Source: CAVSJA01 sp963728145 (GTDB lineage: Bacteria; Bacteroidota; Bacteroidia; Chitinophagales; Chitinophagaceae). Taken from it: DNA of 64,000 nucleotides. This document shows positions 22,796 through 31,425 of this stretch, piece after piece (the stretch's first letter is position 1; every line of letters starts with the position of its first letter). The translations under genes were made by a program, and so were the position numbers. The notes below the pieces were generated by a model that was not told the DNA's origin, did no database searches, and worked only from the letters and a program-made list of their open reading frames with translations. The stretch spans positions 868,001-932,000 of the forward strand of contig CAVSJA010000002.1 in the NCBI GenBank assembly GCA_963728145.1. Direction: 5' to 3'.

Positions 22796-23989
22796 ATGAA
22801 TTTTTATGATTTCATTTTTTCTGATCAACGCCGCTACCGGCTTCGCCGGCACTTTCTTTTTTGGACCGCCTGGTGTATTTATTTTGCAATTACTTTTCTA
22901 GTTCCGACTTATTGGGTTCCCGCCTGGAATTTTAATGGCCCCATGCCTCAAATAGAGCAGTATGGAGTAACGACATCAGTACTTCGAATATTGATGAATA
23001 GCATCCTGATGACCGTTGTTCATATGGCACTTGTTTACGGAATTATTTACTATTTTTTGCCCAAGTATCTATCTAAGAACTACAATGGAGTTTCAATAAC
23101 TGCCTTGCTATGCCTGTTCCTGGCCTTCATCGCATGCTTTAATTATTTAAATTTCTTATTGACCTTTTCTATCAGTACGCGAATGGGTTATTTTTCGACG
23201 ATGCCCGACATGGCTTACATCATTCCGCTTTGGATCAGGCAAGTAATATTTAATTATCCCACCGTTGTAGGATTTGCGCTTGCGATAAAGCTGATGAAAC
23301 GTTGGTATACGAAACAAAGAGAAACACAATTAATAATCCGGGAAAAGATCAATGCGGAATTACAGTTATTAAAGGCCCAGGTACATCCACATTTCTTATT
23401 TAATACCCTGAATAATATTTATTCATTTATTCTGAATGGGTATGATAAGGCGCCAGGCATGATAAAAAAGCTATCCAGTCTCCTTTATTATATTTTACAT
23501 GAATGCAATCAACAACTCGTGCCTCTTGATAAGGAAATTTCCATGATACAGGACTATATAGCATTGGAGCAGATCAGGTATGGCGATCGATTGAATTTAA
23601 GTATGCATATCCAGGGCACTCCGAAAAATAAAATGATAAGTCCGCTATTGTTGATTCCTTTCGTTGAAAATAGCTTTAAACATGGTACCAGTCGAATGCT
23701 CGTTCACCCCTGGGTGAAACTGGATATTTTTATCGAAAAGGAATCTCTTGAGTTCAGAATTTCTAACAACAAGCCGGAGCAACAGGGTAATAATTCTGGA
23801 AAAAAAGGCATTGGCCTCAATAACGTAAAGAAAAGATTGGAACTGCTTTACCCTGCAACCCACACCCTTAATATTATTGAGAATGAAATGAGTTTTGATG
23901 TTTTGCTGAGAGTGGTGTTAAGCGAACCGGATGGTAAAAGCCCCAGTGCCGGGATCTATTTCAAAAAGGATGCTTATGAGTTGGCATGA
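22796..23989 (+). CDS. LytS/YehU-type sensor histidine kinase
   Basis: This protein of 397 residues has four predicted membrane spans (about 20-40, 68-88, 100-126, 145-168) and no large extracellular sensor domain. The PF06580-type kinase core follows: HPHFLFN with the probable phosphoacceptor His199, the N-box IPFVENSFKHG (about 284-294) and a glycine-containing G-box, KGIGLNNVKKRL (about 340-351). All catalytic elements are intact. It overlaps the next gene, a degenerate copy of itself, by 20 bases, and the pair is followed by an overlapping LytTR regulator. The three are almost certainly one operon. Confidence 0.93.
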   Translation: MNFYDFIFSDQRRYRLRRHFLFWTAWCIYFAITFLVPTYWVPAWNFNGPMPQIEQYGVTTSVLRILMNSILMTVVHMALVYGIIYYFLPKYLSKNYNGVSITALLCLFLAFIACFNYLNFLLTFSISTRMGYFSTMPDMAYIIPLWIRQVIFNYPTVVGFALAIKLMKRWYTKQRETQLIIREKINAELQLLKAQVHPHFLFNTLNNIYSFILNGYDKAPGMIKKLSSLLYYILHECNQQLVPLDKEISMIQDYIALEQIRYGDRLNLSMHIQGTPKNKMISPLLLIPFVENSFKHGTSRMLVHPWVKLDIFIEKESLEFRISNNKPEQQGNNSGKKGIGLNNVKKRLELLYPATHTLNIIENEMSFDVLLRVVLSEPDGKSPSAGIYFKKDAYELA

Positions 23990-25139
23990 ATTCATATTTT
24001 CTAATAAATCTGCTCATCGTATAAGACGTCATATAATTTTTTGGGTACTATGGTGGATATTCTTTGCAGCTACTTATTATTATTATGTACAGGTCGGTTT
24101 GCAAAGGATTGAATTCGGCGATTTAACCCACTTACTTGTACTCAAAACGCTTCTCCTGATTGCAATCCATATACTGGCTTGCTATAGCTTTATTTATTTC
24201 CTGCTTTCCCGTTTTCTATTAAAAGCCCGTTACTTCGAATTTGCAATTGGAATTGTTTTGCTGGTAGCCTTCCTTCTATTTGCCGGCTACTTTGTTCATT
24301 CAATAATTTTCCCCTTGATTGACCAGGCTTATCATAACGATTTGAAATCGACAAATACAATTTGGTGGACCAGTATAAATTCAGTGCTGCTGAATGCGCC
24401 GAAGATAATTGCAGCCGCAACCGCAATTACACTTGTTAAACGCTGGTATCTGAAGCAAAAGGAGAAAGAAAGAGTCGAAAAGGAGAAACTAACTACCGAC
24501 CTGCAATTGTTAAAAGCGCAGATACGTCCTGGATTCCTATTTAGTTCACTCGACCATATTTATGAATATGCCATAATTAAGTCGCCCAATGCACATGAAC
24601 TATTGATAAAATTTTCTGATTTGCTTAGTTATTTATTGTATGAATGTGATGAGGCCAGGGTACCGTTGGAAAAAGAACTTAGTATGATGAGAGATTATAT
24701 GTTTATGGAACGCATAAGATTTGGAAAAAACATGGAAATGGAAGTACAGATTAAGGGAAATGCCGGTCAAAAGTCAATCACTCCGCTCTTATTGCTTCCA
24801 TTTATTGAAAACAGTTTCCGACTCTGCAATGCCGGCACTGAGCAGTCCTGGATCAATCTTGAAATTAGCATCGAGGAATCTATGCTTACCATGAAGCTGA
24901 TGAATGGGGTAGACCAGGAACGCGCAGATGCGGAAACCGCTTCACCTGATATTGTGAATGCACAGAAACGATTACAATTAATTTATCCTGATAGTCATGA
25001 ATTGAAAATGTACGCAGAACAGGAAATATACATGACCTTGTTGAGGATCAATTTAAATGACAGGACGGAATTGCAATCAGCATTTCAACCGGTAATATTT
25101 AATAATGAGAAACCACAGCCCTGGTATGCCACCAACTAA
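23970..25139 (+). CDS. Degenerate LytS-type histidine kinase (predicted pseudokinase)
   Basis: This paralogue of the preceding kinase shares the opening pattern SWHEFIFSNKSAHRIRRH, four membrane spans and the linker LLKAQ. The start was chosen at 23970 (a second ATG is at 23976); the frame is open from 23931. The phosphoacceptor block reads RPGFLFS instead of HPHFLFN, so both histidines are gone (Arg186, Gly188). The N-box is kept as LPFIENSFRLC, but the glycine-rich G-box is replaced by SPDIVNAQKRLQLIYP. The reading frame is otherwise intact and of normal length (389 residues), which argues against simple decay. It probably acts as a regulatory or dimerising subunit of the active kinase; that role is inference. 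Confidence 0.85.
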   Translation: MLMSWHEFIFSNKSAHRIRRHIIFWVLWWIFFAATYYYYVQVGLQRIEFGDLTHLLVLKTLLLIAIHILACYSFIYFLLSRFLLKARYFEFAIGIVLLVAFLLFAGYFVHSIIFPLIDQAYHNDLKSTNTIWWTSINSVLLNAPKIIAAATAITLVKRWYLKQKEKERVEKEKLTTDLQLLKAQIRPGFLFSSLDHIYEYAIIKSPNAHELLIKFSDLLSYLLYECDEARVPLEKELSMMRDYMFMERIRFGKNMEMEVQIKGNAGQKSITPLLLLPFIENSFRLCNAGTEQSWINLEISIEESMLTMKLMNGVDQERADAETASPDIVNAQKRLQLIYPDSHELKMYAEQEIYMTLLRINLNDRTELQSAFQPVIFNNEKPQPWYATN

Positions 25140-25902
25140 AAAAATAAAATGCCTCGTAATAGATGATGAACAGCCTTCGCGGGAAATCATTCAAAAACAT
25201 ATCGCGGGAGTAGAAGCACTTGAGCTGACTGGTTCCTGTACCAATGCTGTGGAGGCGCTTTCATTCTTGCAATCGAATGCTGTTGACCTGCTCTTCCTTG
25301 ATATTCAAATGCCGCATATACTTGGAACTAATTTCATCCGTACATTAAAAAATCCTCCCAAAGTAATTTTTATAACTGCATTCAGAAAATATGCTTTGGA
25401 AGGATTTGAACTGGATGCAGTAGACTTTCTATTGAAACCAATCAGTTTTGACAGGTTTTTGAAAGCAGTGAATAAAGTTCTTCAACTGAATCTGCAAAGT
25501 AATTTACCTGAATCGGAAAAAACCGAAGCTTCAAAGGAAACTGCACAGCCATTCCTGTATTTCCGTTCGGAACGTAAGATGGTTAAGGTCTTGTTCAATG
25601 ATATTCTATACATAGAAGGACTTCGGGATTATATAAGAATATTCACGACAAGTAAAACTATTGTCACAAAACATCTGCTTTCCTCATTGGAAGAGATGTT
25701 ACCTGCAGACGCTTTTTTGCGTATTCATCGTTCATATATCGTTTCGTTAAATAAAATTGATTCATATAATGCGGAGACTATAGAGATAGCAAAGAAAGAA
25801 TTGCCTGTTGGCAGGTTGTATAAGCACGATGTAACCAAATTTCTCAATGCCTCCTCCCTTCAAAAGGACGTGAAAAAAAATATCAGGGACGTAAATGAAT
25901 GA
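25105..25902 (+). CDS. LytTR response regulator
   Basis: The receiver domain covers about residues 12-125: acidic pocket VIDDE, phosphoacceptor Asp in LFLDIQMP, Thr in FITAF, and Lys in FLLKPI. A LytTR DNA-binding domain covers about 160-255 (YIEGLRDYIRIF, FLRIHRSYIVSLNKI). Two starts are possible, 25105 and 25126; both overlap the end of the pseudokinase gene (25139), implying translational coupling. It is the natural output protein of the kinase pair. Confidence 0.95.
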   Translation: MRNHSPGMPPTKKIKCLVIDDEQPSREIIQKHIAGVEALELTGSCTNAVEALSFLQSNAVDLLFLDIQMPHILGTNFIRTLKNPPKVIFITAFRKYALEGFELDAVDFLLKPISFDRFLKAVNKVLQLNLQSNLPESEKTEASKETAQPFLYFRSERKMVKVLFNDILYIEGLRDYIRIFTTSKTIVTKHLLSSLEEMLPADAFLRIHRSYIVSLNKIDSYNAETIEIAKKELPVGRLYKHDVTKFLNASSLQKDVKKNIRDVNE

Positions 25903-25920
25903 TATAAGCTATCGGAATAA

Positions 25921-26073
25921 TTAGGGATCATATATAAATTAAATTCAATTCCTGGCTGTGCTGATTGGGGACTACCATTCAAACGGAACATCGTTCAAAA
26001 TACGCAGAATGATATGACACCGGCGGCCTTTGCGGATTGGGTATTGTCGTTTGGCATTCAATTCAAGCTTTAA
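25921..26073 (+). pseudogene. Possible C-terminal gene remnant
   Basis: A 50-codon open stretch without a plausible start ends DMTPAAFADWVLSFGIQFKL. The alternating hydrophobic/aromatic end with a terminal Leu resembles the last strand of an outer-membrane barrel. It lies in the 234-base gap after the regulator gene. I cannot name a parent family. It could be chance. Confidence 0.25.
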
Positions 26074-26112
26074 AAAAGTTTTCAGCTATACAATCCTGGT
26101 GAATTAACTTAG

Positions 26113-26133
26113 GGTGTAGTATTACCCTACACC
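26113..26133 (+). promoter_or_regulatory. Inverted repeat abutting the DUF2306 start codon
   Basis: GGTGTAG (26113-26119) and CTACACC (26127-26133) form a 7-bp stem with a 7-base loop, ending three bases before the ATG at 26137. Position and symmetry suggest either an operator or a translation-blocking hairpin. Confidence 0.4.
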
Positions 26134-26136
26134 GGT

Positions 26137-26784
26137 ATGATCAAGACATTAACCCTCCAAAAATCAGCCTGGATTATTTTCTGGACCGGCATTATCGGCC
26201 TGTCACTTTATTTTTATGCAAGGACTGTTGAGTCCTATGCAAACGGAGAACTGCCCGAAAATTTTAAATTGGGTTTTTGGACCAGCAAAATTTGGTTTAT
26301 TGGGCATGTTTTAGGTGCATCGGCTGCTCTCTTATTAGGACCTTTGCAGTTCTGGGACAGGATTCGGACAAATTATATGAAGTATCACCGGCTTGCCGGA
26401 AAAATATTTGTGCTTGGCTCTTTAATTGCTGCTGTTAGTGCTTTTAGGATCGTGCTGATGTATGATTGTGTGCCTTGCAGGATATCTCTGGGTATCCTGT
26501 CAGTCCTTTGGTTTTTTTTCACCTATGCAGCATGGTGGTCTATAAAAAGAAAAAATGTTAAAGCGCACCGACAATTCATGGCAAGAAGCTACACGGCTGC
26601 GCTTGCTTTTGTTTTTATCCGTATTTTTAGTCTTATTGGGTATAATAATGTATTTCCATTCCTGAAAGACCAACTGGAACAAAGGACGGCTGCTGAGTGG
26701 CTTTGTTGGGTTGTACCGCTGCTGATAGTAGAGTTTTACCTGAGTTGGCAACCCTTGTTGAAATCAAAAATGAAAATGAAATGA
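26137..26784 (+). CDS. DUF2306 multi-pass membrane protein
   Basis: This protein of 215 residues has about six membrane spans. The DUF2306 pattern shows as FIGHVLGASAALLLGPLQF, a short charged loop with YHRLAGKIFVLG, and KRKNVKAHRQFMARSY, where conserved His residues sit at the membrane edge. A Cys pair (DCVPCR) lies near residue 110. The function of the family is unknown. Its stop codon overlaps the next start in an ATGA, so it is translationally coupled to the serine hydrolase gene. Confidence 0.85.
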   Translation: MIKTLTLQKSAWIIFWTGIIGLSLYFYARTVESYANGELPENFKLGFWTSKIWFIGHVLGASAALLLGPLQFWDRIRTNYMKYHRLAGKIFVLGSLIAAVSAFRIVLMYDCVPCRISLGILSVLWFFFTYAAWWSIKRKNVKAHRQFMARSYTAALAFVFIRIFSLIGYNNVFPFLKDQLEQRTAAEWLCWVVPLLIVEFYLSWQPLLKSKMKMK

Positions 26785-27905
26785 AGGTAGTTTGGGGGAA
26801 GGGTTTTGGATTTGTGATTCTTTTTATTCTTCAGTCTTTTATTTCCAATGCCCAGGATGAATTTGACAAATATCTTTCGGATCGAATGAACCGGGACAGC
26901 ATTCCCGGCGCTACGCTTTTAATTGCCAATGGCGATAAGGTCCTTAAGGAAAGAGGATATGGCTTTGCCAATCTTGAGCATAAGGTTCCGGCGAAGCCTG
27001 AGACGGAATATGAACTGGCATCTGTTTCCAAACCAATTACCGCAACAGCGATAATGTTATTGGTAGAAGAAGGAAAACTTTTCCTTGATTCTTCTATTAA
27101 TAAATACCTGGATGATGTTCCTGCTGCATTTCGTGCAATCACATTGCGACAATTAATGAGTCATTCTTCGGGCTTGCCGATGGATCATTTCAGTTATAAC
27201 AAATTGTATGGTCCTTCAGCGCTTCGTTATACCGTAAAAGAACAGCTTGCCGATCTTTTCAAACTGAAACTACTTTTTGAGCCAGGAACAGATTACAATT
27301 ATAGCAATGCCGGATTTTTCTTACAGGCAGTCATAATCGAAAAGACCACCGGAGAGTCATTCCAGGATTTCATAAAGACCCGGATTTTCAATAAGGCGGG
27401 CATGAAAAATTCGTATTTTATCAATGGCGATTCAATTGTAGTAAATCGTTCTCAGGGGTATACCAGAAGAAAAGGAAAATGGGTACGCTTCAGTCTTGAA
27501 AATGCAATTCAGGCAATTGATGCCAATGGTTTTGGAGGCATCATCGCAACTGCTGAGGATGAAATGAAATTCTGCAGGGCATTGTCTACTGGCAGGATCG
27601 TTAAGAAAGAAACCTTCGAAAAAATGATCACGCCAACGCTGCTCAAAAACGGTTCGATGGTTGACCCACCTGGCAGATCTTCGATTGGATTGGGTTGGTT
27701 CACCCGTGAATATGAGGGAAAGAGATGCTTGTCTCATTCAGGACATACAGGCACGCAGGTCATTTATTTTCCGGATCAGGTCTTTTCTGTTATCTTGTTT
27801 ACGAATCTCACACAGGGATATACGCTTTTAGGCGATCGGGGTTTTAGGGTTGCTGATGCGGCCTTTGCGCTGGCAGATATGGCAATCGCTAAATGGCTCA
27901 AATAA
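26781..27905 (+). CDS. Serine hydrolase, beta-lactamase/penicillin-binding-protein-like (class C fold)
   Basis: The start at 26781 gives 374 residues with a signal peptide (about 1-25, ending SNAQ). The frame is open farther upstream only because it overlaps the previous gene. Catalytic motifs are SVSK (SxxK, about residue 83), YSN (YxN, about 175) and HSGHTG (about 320, in place of KTG). Family members include esterases, D-amino-peptidases and beta-lactamase-like enzymes, so the substrate is open. It overlaps DUF2306 by four bases and abuts DUF418. Confidence 0.92.
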   Translation: MKVVWGKGFGFVILFILQSFISNAQDEFDKYLSDRMNRDSIPGATLLIANGDKVLKERGYGFANLEHKVPAKPETEYELASVSKPITATAIMLLVEEGKLFLDSSINKYLDDVPAAFRAITLRQLMSHSSGLPMDHFSYNKLYGPSALRYTVKEQLADLFKLKLLFEPGTDYNYSNAGFFLQAVIIEKTTGESFQDFIKTRIFNKAGMKNSYFINGDSIVVNRSQGYTRRKGKWVRFSLENAIQAIDANGFGGIIATAEDEMKFCRALSTGRIVKKETFEKMITPTLLKNGSMVDPPGRSSIGLGWFTREYEGKRCLSHSGHTGTQVIYFPDQVFSVILFTNLTQGYTLLGDRGFRVADAAFALADMAIAKWLK

Positions 27906-29147
27906 ATGCAGAACCAAAACCAACCAGTCCAGTATAAAGAAAGGTCGGACATACTGGACGTGCTTCGCGGCTTCGCGATACTGGGAATTTTTTTAGTCAA
28001 CACACTGGCCTTCTCTCTTTATATATTCCTTAAAGAACCAACAAAGGCTGCACTTTTTACATCAGAAGCAGACAAATTGGTTCACTACTTTGTATCAGCT
28101 TTTCTTGAAGGAAAGTTCTATTCATTGTTCTCCTTATTATTTGGGATAGGATTTACCATAATCCTTTACAGAAACCAGGCAGCTGGGAGAAATGGGTTGG
28201 CAATTTTCTATCGAAGGTTGTTTGTATTGTTGCTTTTCGGCCTGGCCCATGCCCTTTTATTATGGGATGGCGATATCCTGGTATTGTATGCCTTGATCGG
28301 ACTTTTTTTACCGATGTTCCGAAATTTTTCTGATCGAACCCTGATAATCGTTACAATTATCCTGATCTTTTCTCCAATACTGTTTGATCTTGCAAAGGTA
28401 ATTTCAGAAGGAAAATGGAATCTCGCAAAGCCAGTCGAAGCACTCGCCATTTCTACCGATGCAAAATACGGGATCACTGGGGACAACTTTATGACGTACC
28501 CAATTGACCATCCGACTTATGATGCAGTCTTAAAATGGAGCCAGGGCGCATTTTTCTGGAGATACCAATTTATCCTTGATTCAAACCGCATTCCAAAAGT
28601 GTTGGCCATGTTTCTTATTGGATTTGTTGCTGGCAGGAGGTTGATCTATGCAAAACTTGAAGAGAATCTGGCTCTGCTAAAGAAAATATTCAAATGGGGG
28701 CTGATCATCGGGTTACCAACAAGTCTAGCATTCGCTTATTTTGAACATGATAATAAATCTTTGCCAGGAGCAATTGGTTTGATTGACACGTTTTTTTATT
28801 CGATAAGTGTGATACCATTATCTCTTGCATATGCTTCAGGTATTTGCCTCATTTGGCTGAAACCAAATTGGAAAAAGCGGTTGAAGTATCTTGCCCCCGT
28901 CGGCAGAATGGCGTTGACGAACTATATCTTTCAATCATTGATAGCGATATCTATCTATTACGGATTTGGACTTGGTTTAGGCGCAAAGTTTGGTCCCGCG
29001 ATTTCATTACCCATTGCTATCGGAATATTTGTCCTCCAGGTTCTGTTCAGTAACCTCTGGTTCCGCTGGTTCCAATATGGACCTTTGGAATGGATTTGGA
29101 GACAACTTACCTATATGAAGCGACTTCCTATTCTGCGAACGAGATGA
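27906..29147 (+). CDS. DUF418 multi-pass membrane protein (YeiB-like)
   Basis: This protein of 413 residues has about ten membrane spans. The N-terminal motif LDVLRGFAILGIFLVNTLAF is diagnostic of the DUF418/YeiB family, and a C-terminal DUF418 domain (about 235-400) has GRMALTNYIFQSLI. The biochemical role is unknown; relatives are linked to acyltransferase-like membrane families. The ATG begins right after the stop of the serine hydrolase gene, so DUF2306, the hydrolase and this gene form one operon. Confidence 0.88.
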   Translation: MQNQNQPVQYKERSDILDVLRGFAILGIFLVNTLAFSLYIFLKEPTKAALFTSEADKLVHYFVSAFLEGKFYSLFSLLFGIGFTIILYRNQAAGRNGLAIFYRRLFVLLLFGLAHALLLWDGDILVLYALIGLFLPMFRNFSDRTLIIVTIILIFSPILFDLAKVISEGKWNLAKPVEALAISTDAKYGITGDNFMTYPIDHPTYDAVLKWSQGAFFWRYQFILDSNRIPKVLAMFLIGFVAGRRLIYAKLEENLALLKKIFKWGLIIGLPTSLAFAYFEHDNKSLPGAIGLIDTFFYSISVIPLSLAYASGICLIWLKPNWKKRLKYLAPVGRMALTNYIFQSLIAISIYYGFGLGLGAKFGPAISLPIAIGIFVLQVLFSNLWFRWFQYGPLEWIWRQLTYMKRLPILRTR

Positions 29148-29161
29148 AAAGCTTCGTGACG

Positions 29162-29192
29162 TTTTAACTGAGATTTAAAACGGCTAATTTTG
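29162..29192 (+). promoter_or_regulatory. Candidate promoter for the ApbE gene, possibly leaderless
   Basis: TTTT (29162-29165), 19 bases, then TAATTTTG (29185-29192), matching TAnnTTTG. The annotated ATG is only four bases later (29197), so transcription would begin at or within the start codon. Confidence 0.45.
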
Positions 29193-29196
29193 CTTC

Positions 29197-30198
29197 ATGC
29201 GCGTGTTTTTTTTGGCTTGTTTCATACTCTTTTGTTGCTTTCATCCTCCCGTTGAATTAAAAAAATTCCTGATTACCGGTTATGCGCAAGGCACAACTTA
29301 TCATATTACCTATTACGCTAACGATAGCCTCGTAACAAAATTCCAGCTCGATAGCATTTTCGCCTCAATCGATAGCTCTCTTTCTCTCTATAAACCCTAT
29401 TCACTCGTAAATCGTTTCAATCAATCCAAAAATGGCTTGGTTGCTGACCAGCACATGAAGAAAGTAGTCAATAAGGCAATTGAAACCTATAAGCAAACCA
29501 ATGGCGTATTTGATATCACGATCTATCCATTGACAGAAGCATGGGGATTTGGAGTTAAGAAAGTCAATACAACCCCAACTGCAACAAAAGTTAAATCGTT
29601 GAAAGCATGTGTGAATTCAAATCTATTGAATTGGACTGGAAATAAATTAGTGAAGAAAAAAACTTGTGTGAAATTGGATCCAAATGGAATTGCGCAAGGA
29701 TATACGGTAGACGTGATTGCGGATTTTCTGGAAAATAAAGGAGTAAGAAATTACCTTGTCGAAGTTGGAGGAGAGATTAGAGTCAAAGGCAAAAAATATC
29801 CGGAGAATGAACTTATGAAAGTTGGAATTGAGTTTCCGGGAGAAAATGATTATGAGAATTCAATTCTTCAGCATGTAATAAGTCTTGATAGTGGCGCAGT
29901 AACAACTTCAGGCAGCTATCGAAAATTCTATGAAAGCAAGGGGAAAAAGATCTCGCATATCCTCGATGCCCGAAACGGTTTACCTGTACAGAATGAATTG
30001 ATTAGCGTTACGGTGATCGCAAAAGATGCAATTACTGCGGACGCGTATGATAATGCGTTGATGGCAATGGGTTTGAAGAAGGCCCTGGAATTTGTGGAGA
30101 AAAGAACGGACTTGAGTGCGCATTTTATTTACAGTGCGAAAAATGGGGTCGTAAAAGACACTGCAAGCGCCGAATTTTACCGTTTTCTTCAACAGTGA
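29197..30198 (+). CDS. apbE: FAD:protein FMN transferase, ApbE family
   Basis: ApbE enzymes attach FMN to Thr/Ser of flavoproteins such as NqrB/C and RnfG outside the cytoplasmic membrane. The protein has 333 residues with a signal-like N-terminus. Hallmarks are GYAQGTTYHITYY near the start, DPNGIAQGYTVDVIADFL (about 165-182), VEVGGEIRVKG (about 190-200), and TSGSYRKFYESKGKKISHILD followed by ARNG (about 233-257), which includes the conserved His-Ile-Leu-Asp. The C-terminal TADAYDNALMAMG is also typical. None of its usual flavoprotein targets is in this window. Confidence 0.93.
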   Translation: MRVFFLACFILFCCFHPPVELKKFLITGYAQGTTYHITYYANDSLVTKFQLDSIFASIDSSLSLYKPYSLVNRFNQSKNGLVADQHMKKVVNKAIETYKQTNGVFDITIYPLTEAWGFGVKKVNTTPTATKVKSLKACVNSNLLNWTGNKLVKKKTCVKLDPNGIAQGYTVDVIADFLENKGVRNYLVEVGGEIRVKGKKYPENELMKVGIEFPGENDYENSILQHVISLDSGAVTTSGSYRKFYESKGKKISHILDARNGLPVQNELISVTVIAKDAITADAYDNALMAMGLKKALEFVEKRTDLSAHFIYSAKNGVVKDTASAEFYRFLQQ

Positions 30199-30219
30199 TT
30201 TTATTAACTTTAGCCCCTC

Positions 30220-31414
30220 ATGAAACGAAGAAAATTTCTCCAACAAACAGGGTTACTGGGCGCGGGGTTCCTATTGCATCAGCAAGTGGCCAAAGGCTTT
30301 TTTGCAAACGAGCCAATCCGTGTTGCCATTATCGGAATCGGCGATCGTGGAAGGGGGTTGATGCATGTGATGCAGGAACTACCTGAGTGTTTTTCAGTTA
30401 GTTCGGTATGCGATGTCCTCGATTTCAGGTTGGAGCGTGCTTTGAAGGACAATTCTCGTTTGAAACCAGTAAAAGAATATAAGTCTGTTCTGGATGATAA
30501 AACCATCCAGGCTGTAGCTATTGCAACTCCGCTGAACAATCACTTCCAAATTGCTGTGGATGCTTTAAAAGCAGGGAAACATGTGTACGTGGAGAAGACA
30601 ATGACTTATTCTATTGATGAAGCAATAAAGTTGGTAAAACTCTCAAAGCAATATCCAAAGCAAATTCTTCAGGTGGGTCACCAGTATCGCTATATCCCAC
30701 TCTGCTTTCGTATAAAAGAAATGATTGAAAAAGGATACCTGGGTAAAGTGACCCAGATCGATTGCCGTTGGGATAGGAATTGGAACTGGCGCAGACCAGT
30801 ACCCGCGGGTTATACCGATGAACAGATCAACTGGAGAATGTATAGGAAATATTCTGGCGGCCTTGTGGCAGAATTATTATCGCATCAAATTGATTTTATC
30901 AATTGGGCATTCAATACCCATCCCGATGAAATATTGGGAGCCGGGGGGATTGACAATTTTAAAGATGGAAGGGAAACGTATGATAATGTACAGGCAATTC
31001 TTCGATATACTAAGGAAGGAATGATCGGAAATTTCGGAGCAACCTGCTCGAATGCAAAGGAAGGCTATTTGTTCAAGATCAAGGGTACGAAAGGAATGGT
31101 TAGCTTATTGATGGATGAAGGAGTTTTCTATCCGGAAGAAGAAACGAAAAAAGCAATTGCAAACGGTGGATGGCGTTACGGGTGCAACAAAGCTTGAATG
31201 GAATAAAGATGGTGGCATTCCGATTATGAAAGAGAAGACCAAGGAAGGAACCTGGTATGCATTGAAGGAATTTCACAGTTCAATAACCGGTAATACAAAG
31301 CCGGTATCAAATGTGATCACAGGAGCAACTACAGCGATCTGTGTTCATATGGCAAATAACGCCATCTATAATCGCTCGATTCAAAACTGGAAATCTGAAT
31401 ACAATTTCGCTTGA
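30220..31414 (+). CDS. Gfo/Idh/MocA family oxidoreductase, frameshifted
   Basis: This exported NAD(P)-dependent sugar oxidoreductase has a Tat-like N-terminus (MKRRKFLQQTGLLGAG) and a Rossmann domain (VAIIGIGDRGRG, about 30-41). The catalytic-lysine motif is HVYVEKTM (about 121-128), and the C-terminal dimerisation domain follows. The frame breaks after residue about 305: one frame continues to GWRYGCNKA and stops at 31197, while the neighbouring frame carries VDGVTGATKLEWNKDGG to 31414. Deleting one base, most simply in the A6 run 31147-31152, gives a continuous protein of about 397 residues. It lies 12 bases before the DUF1080 gene, a combination known from 3-keto-glycoside metabolism. TAACTTTA eight bases before the ATG resembles a -7 box. 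Confidence 0.88.
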
Positions 31415-31425
31415 AAATAATCCAT

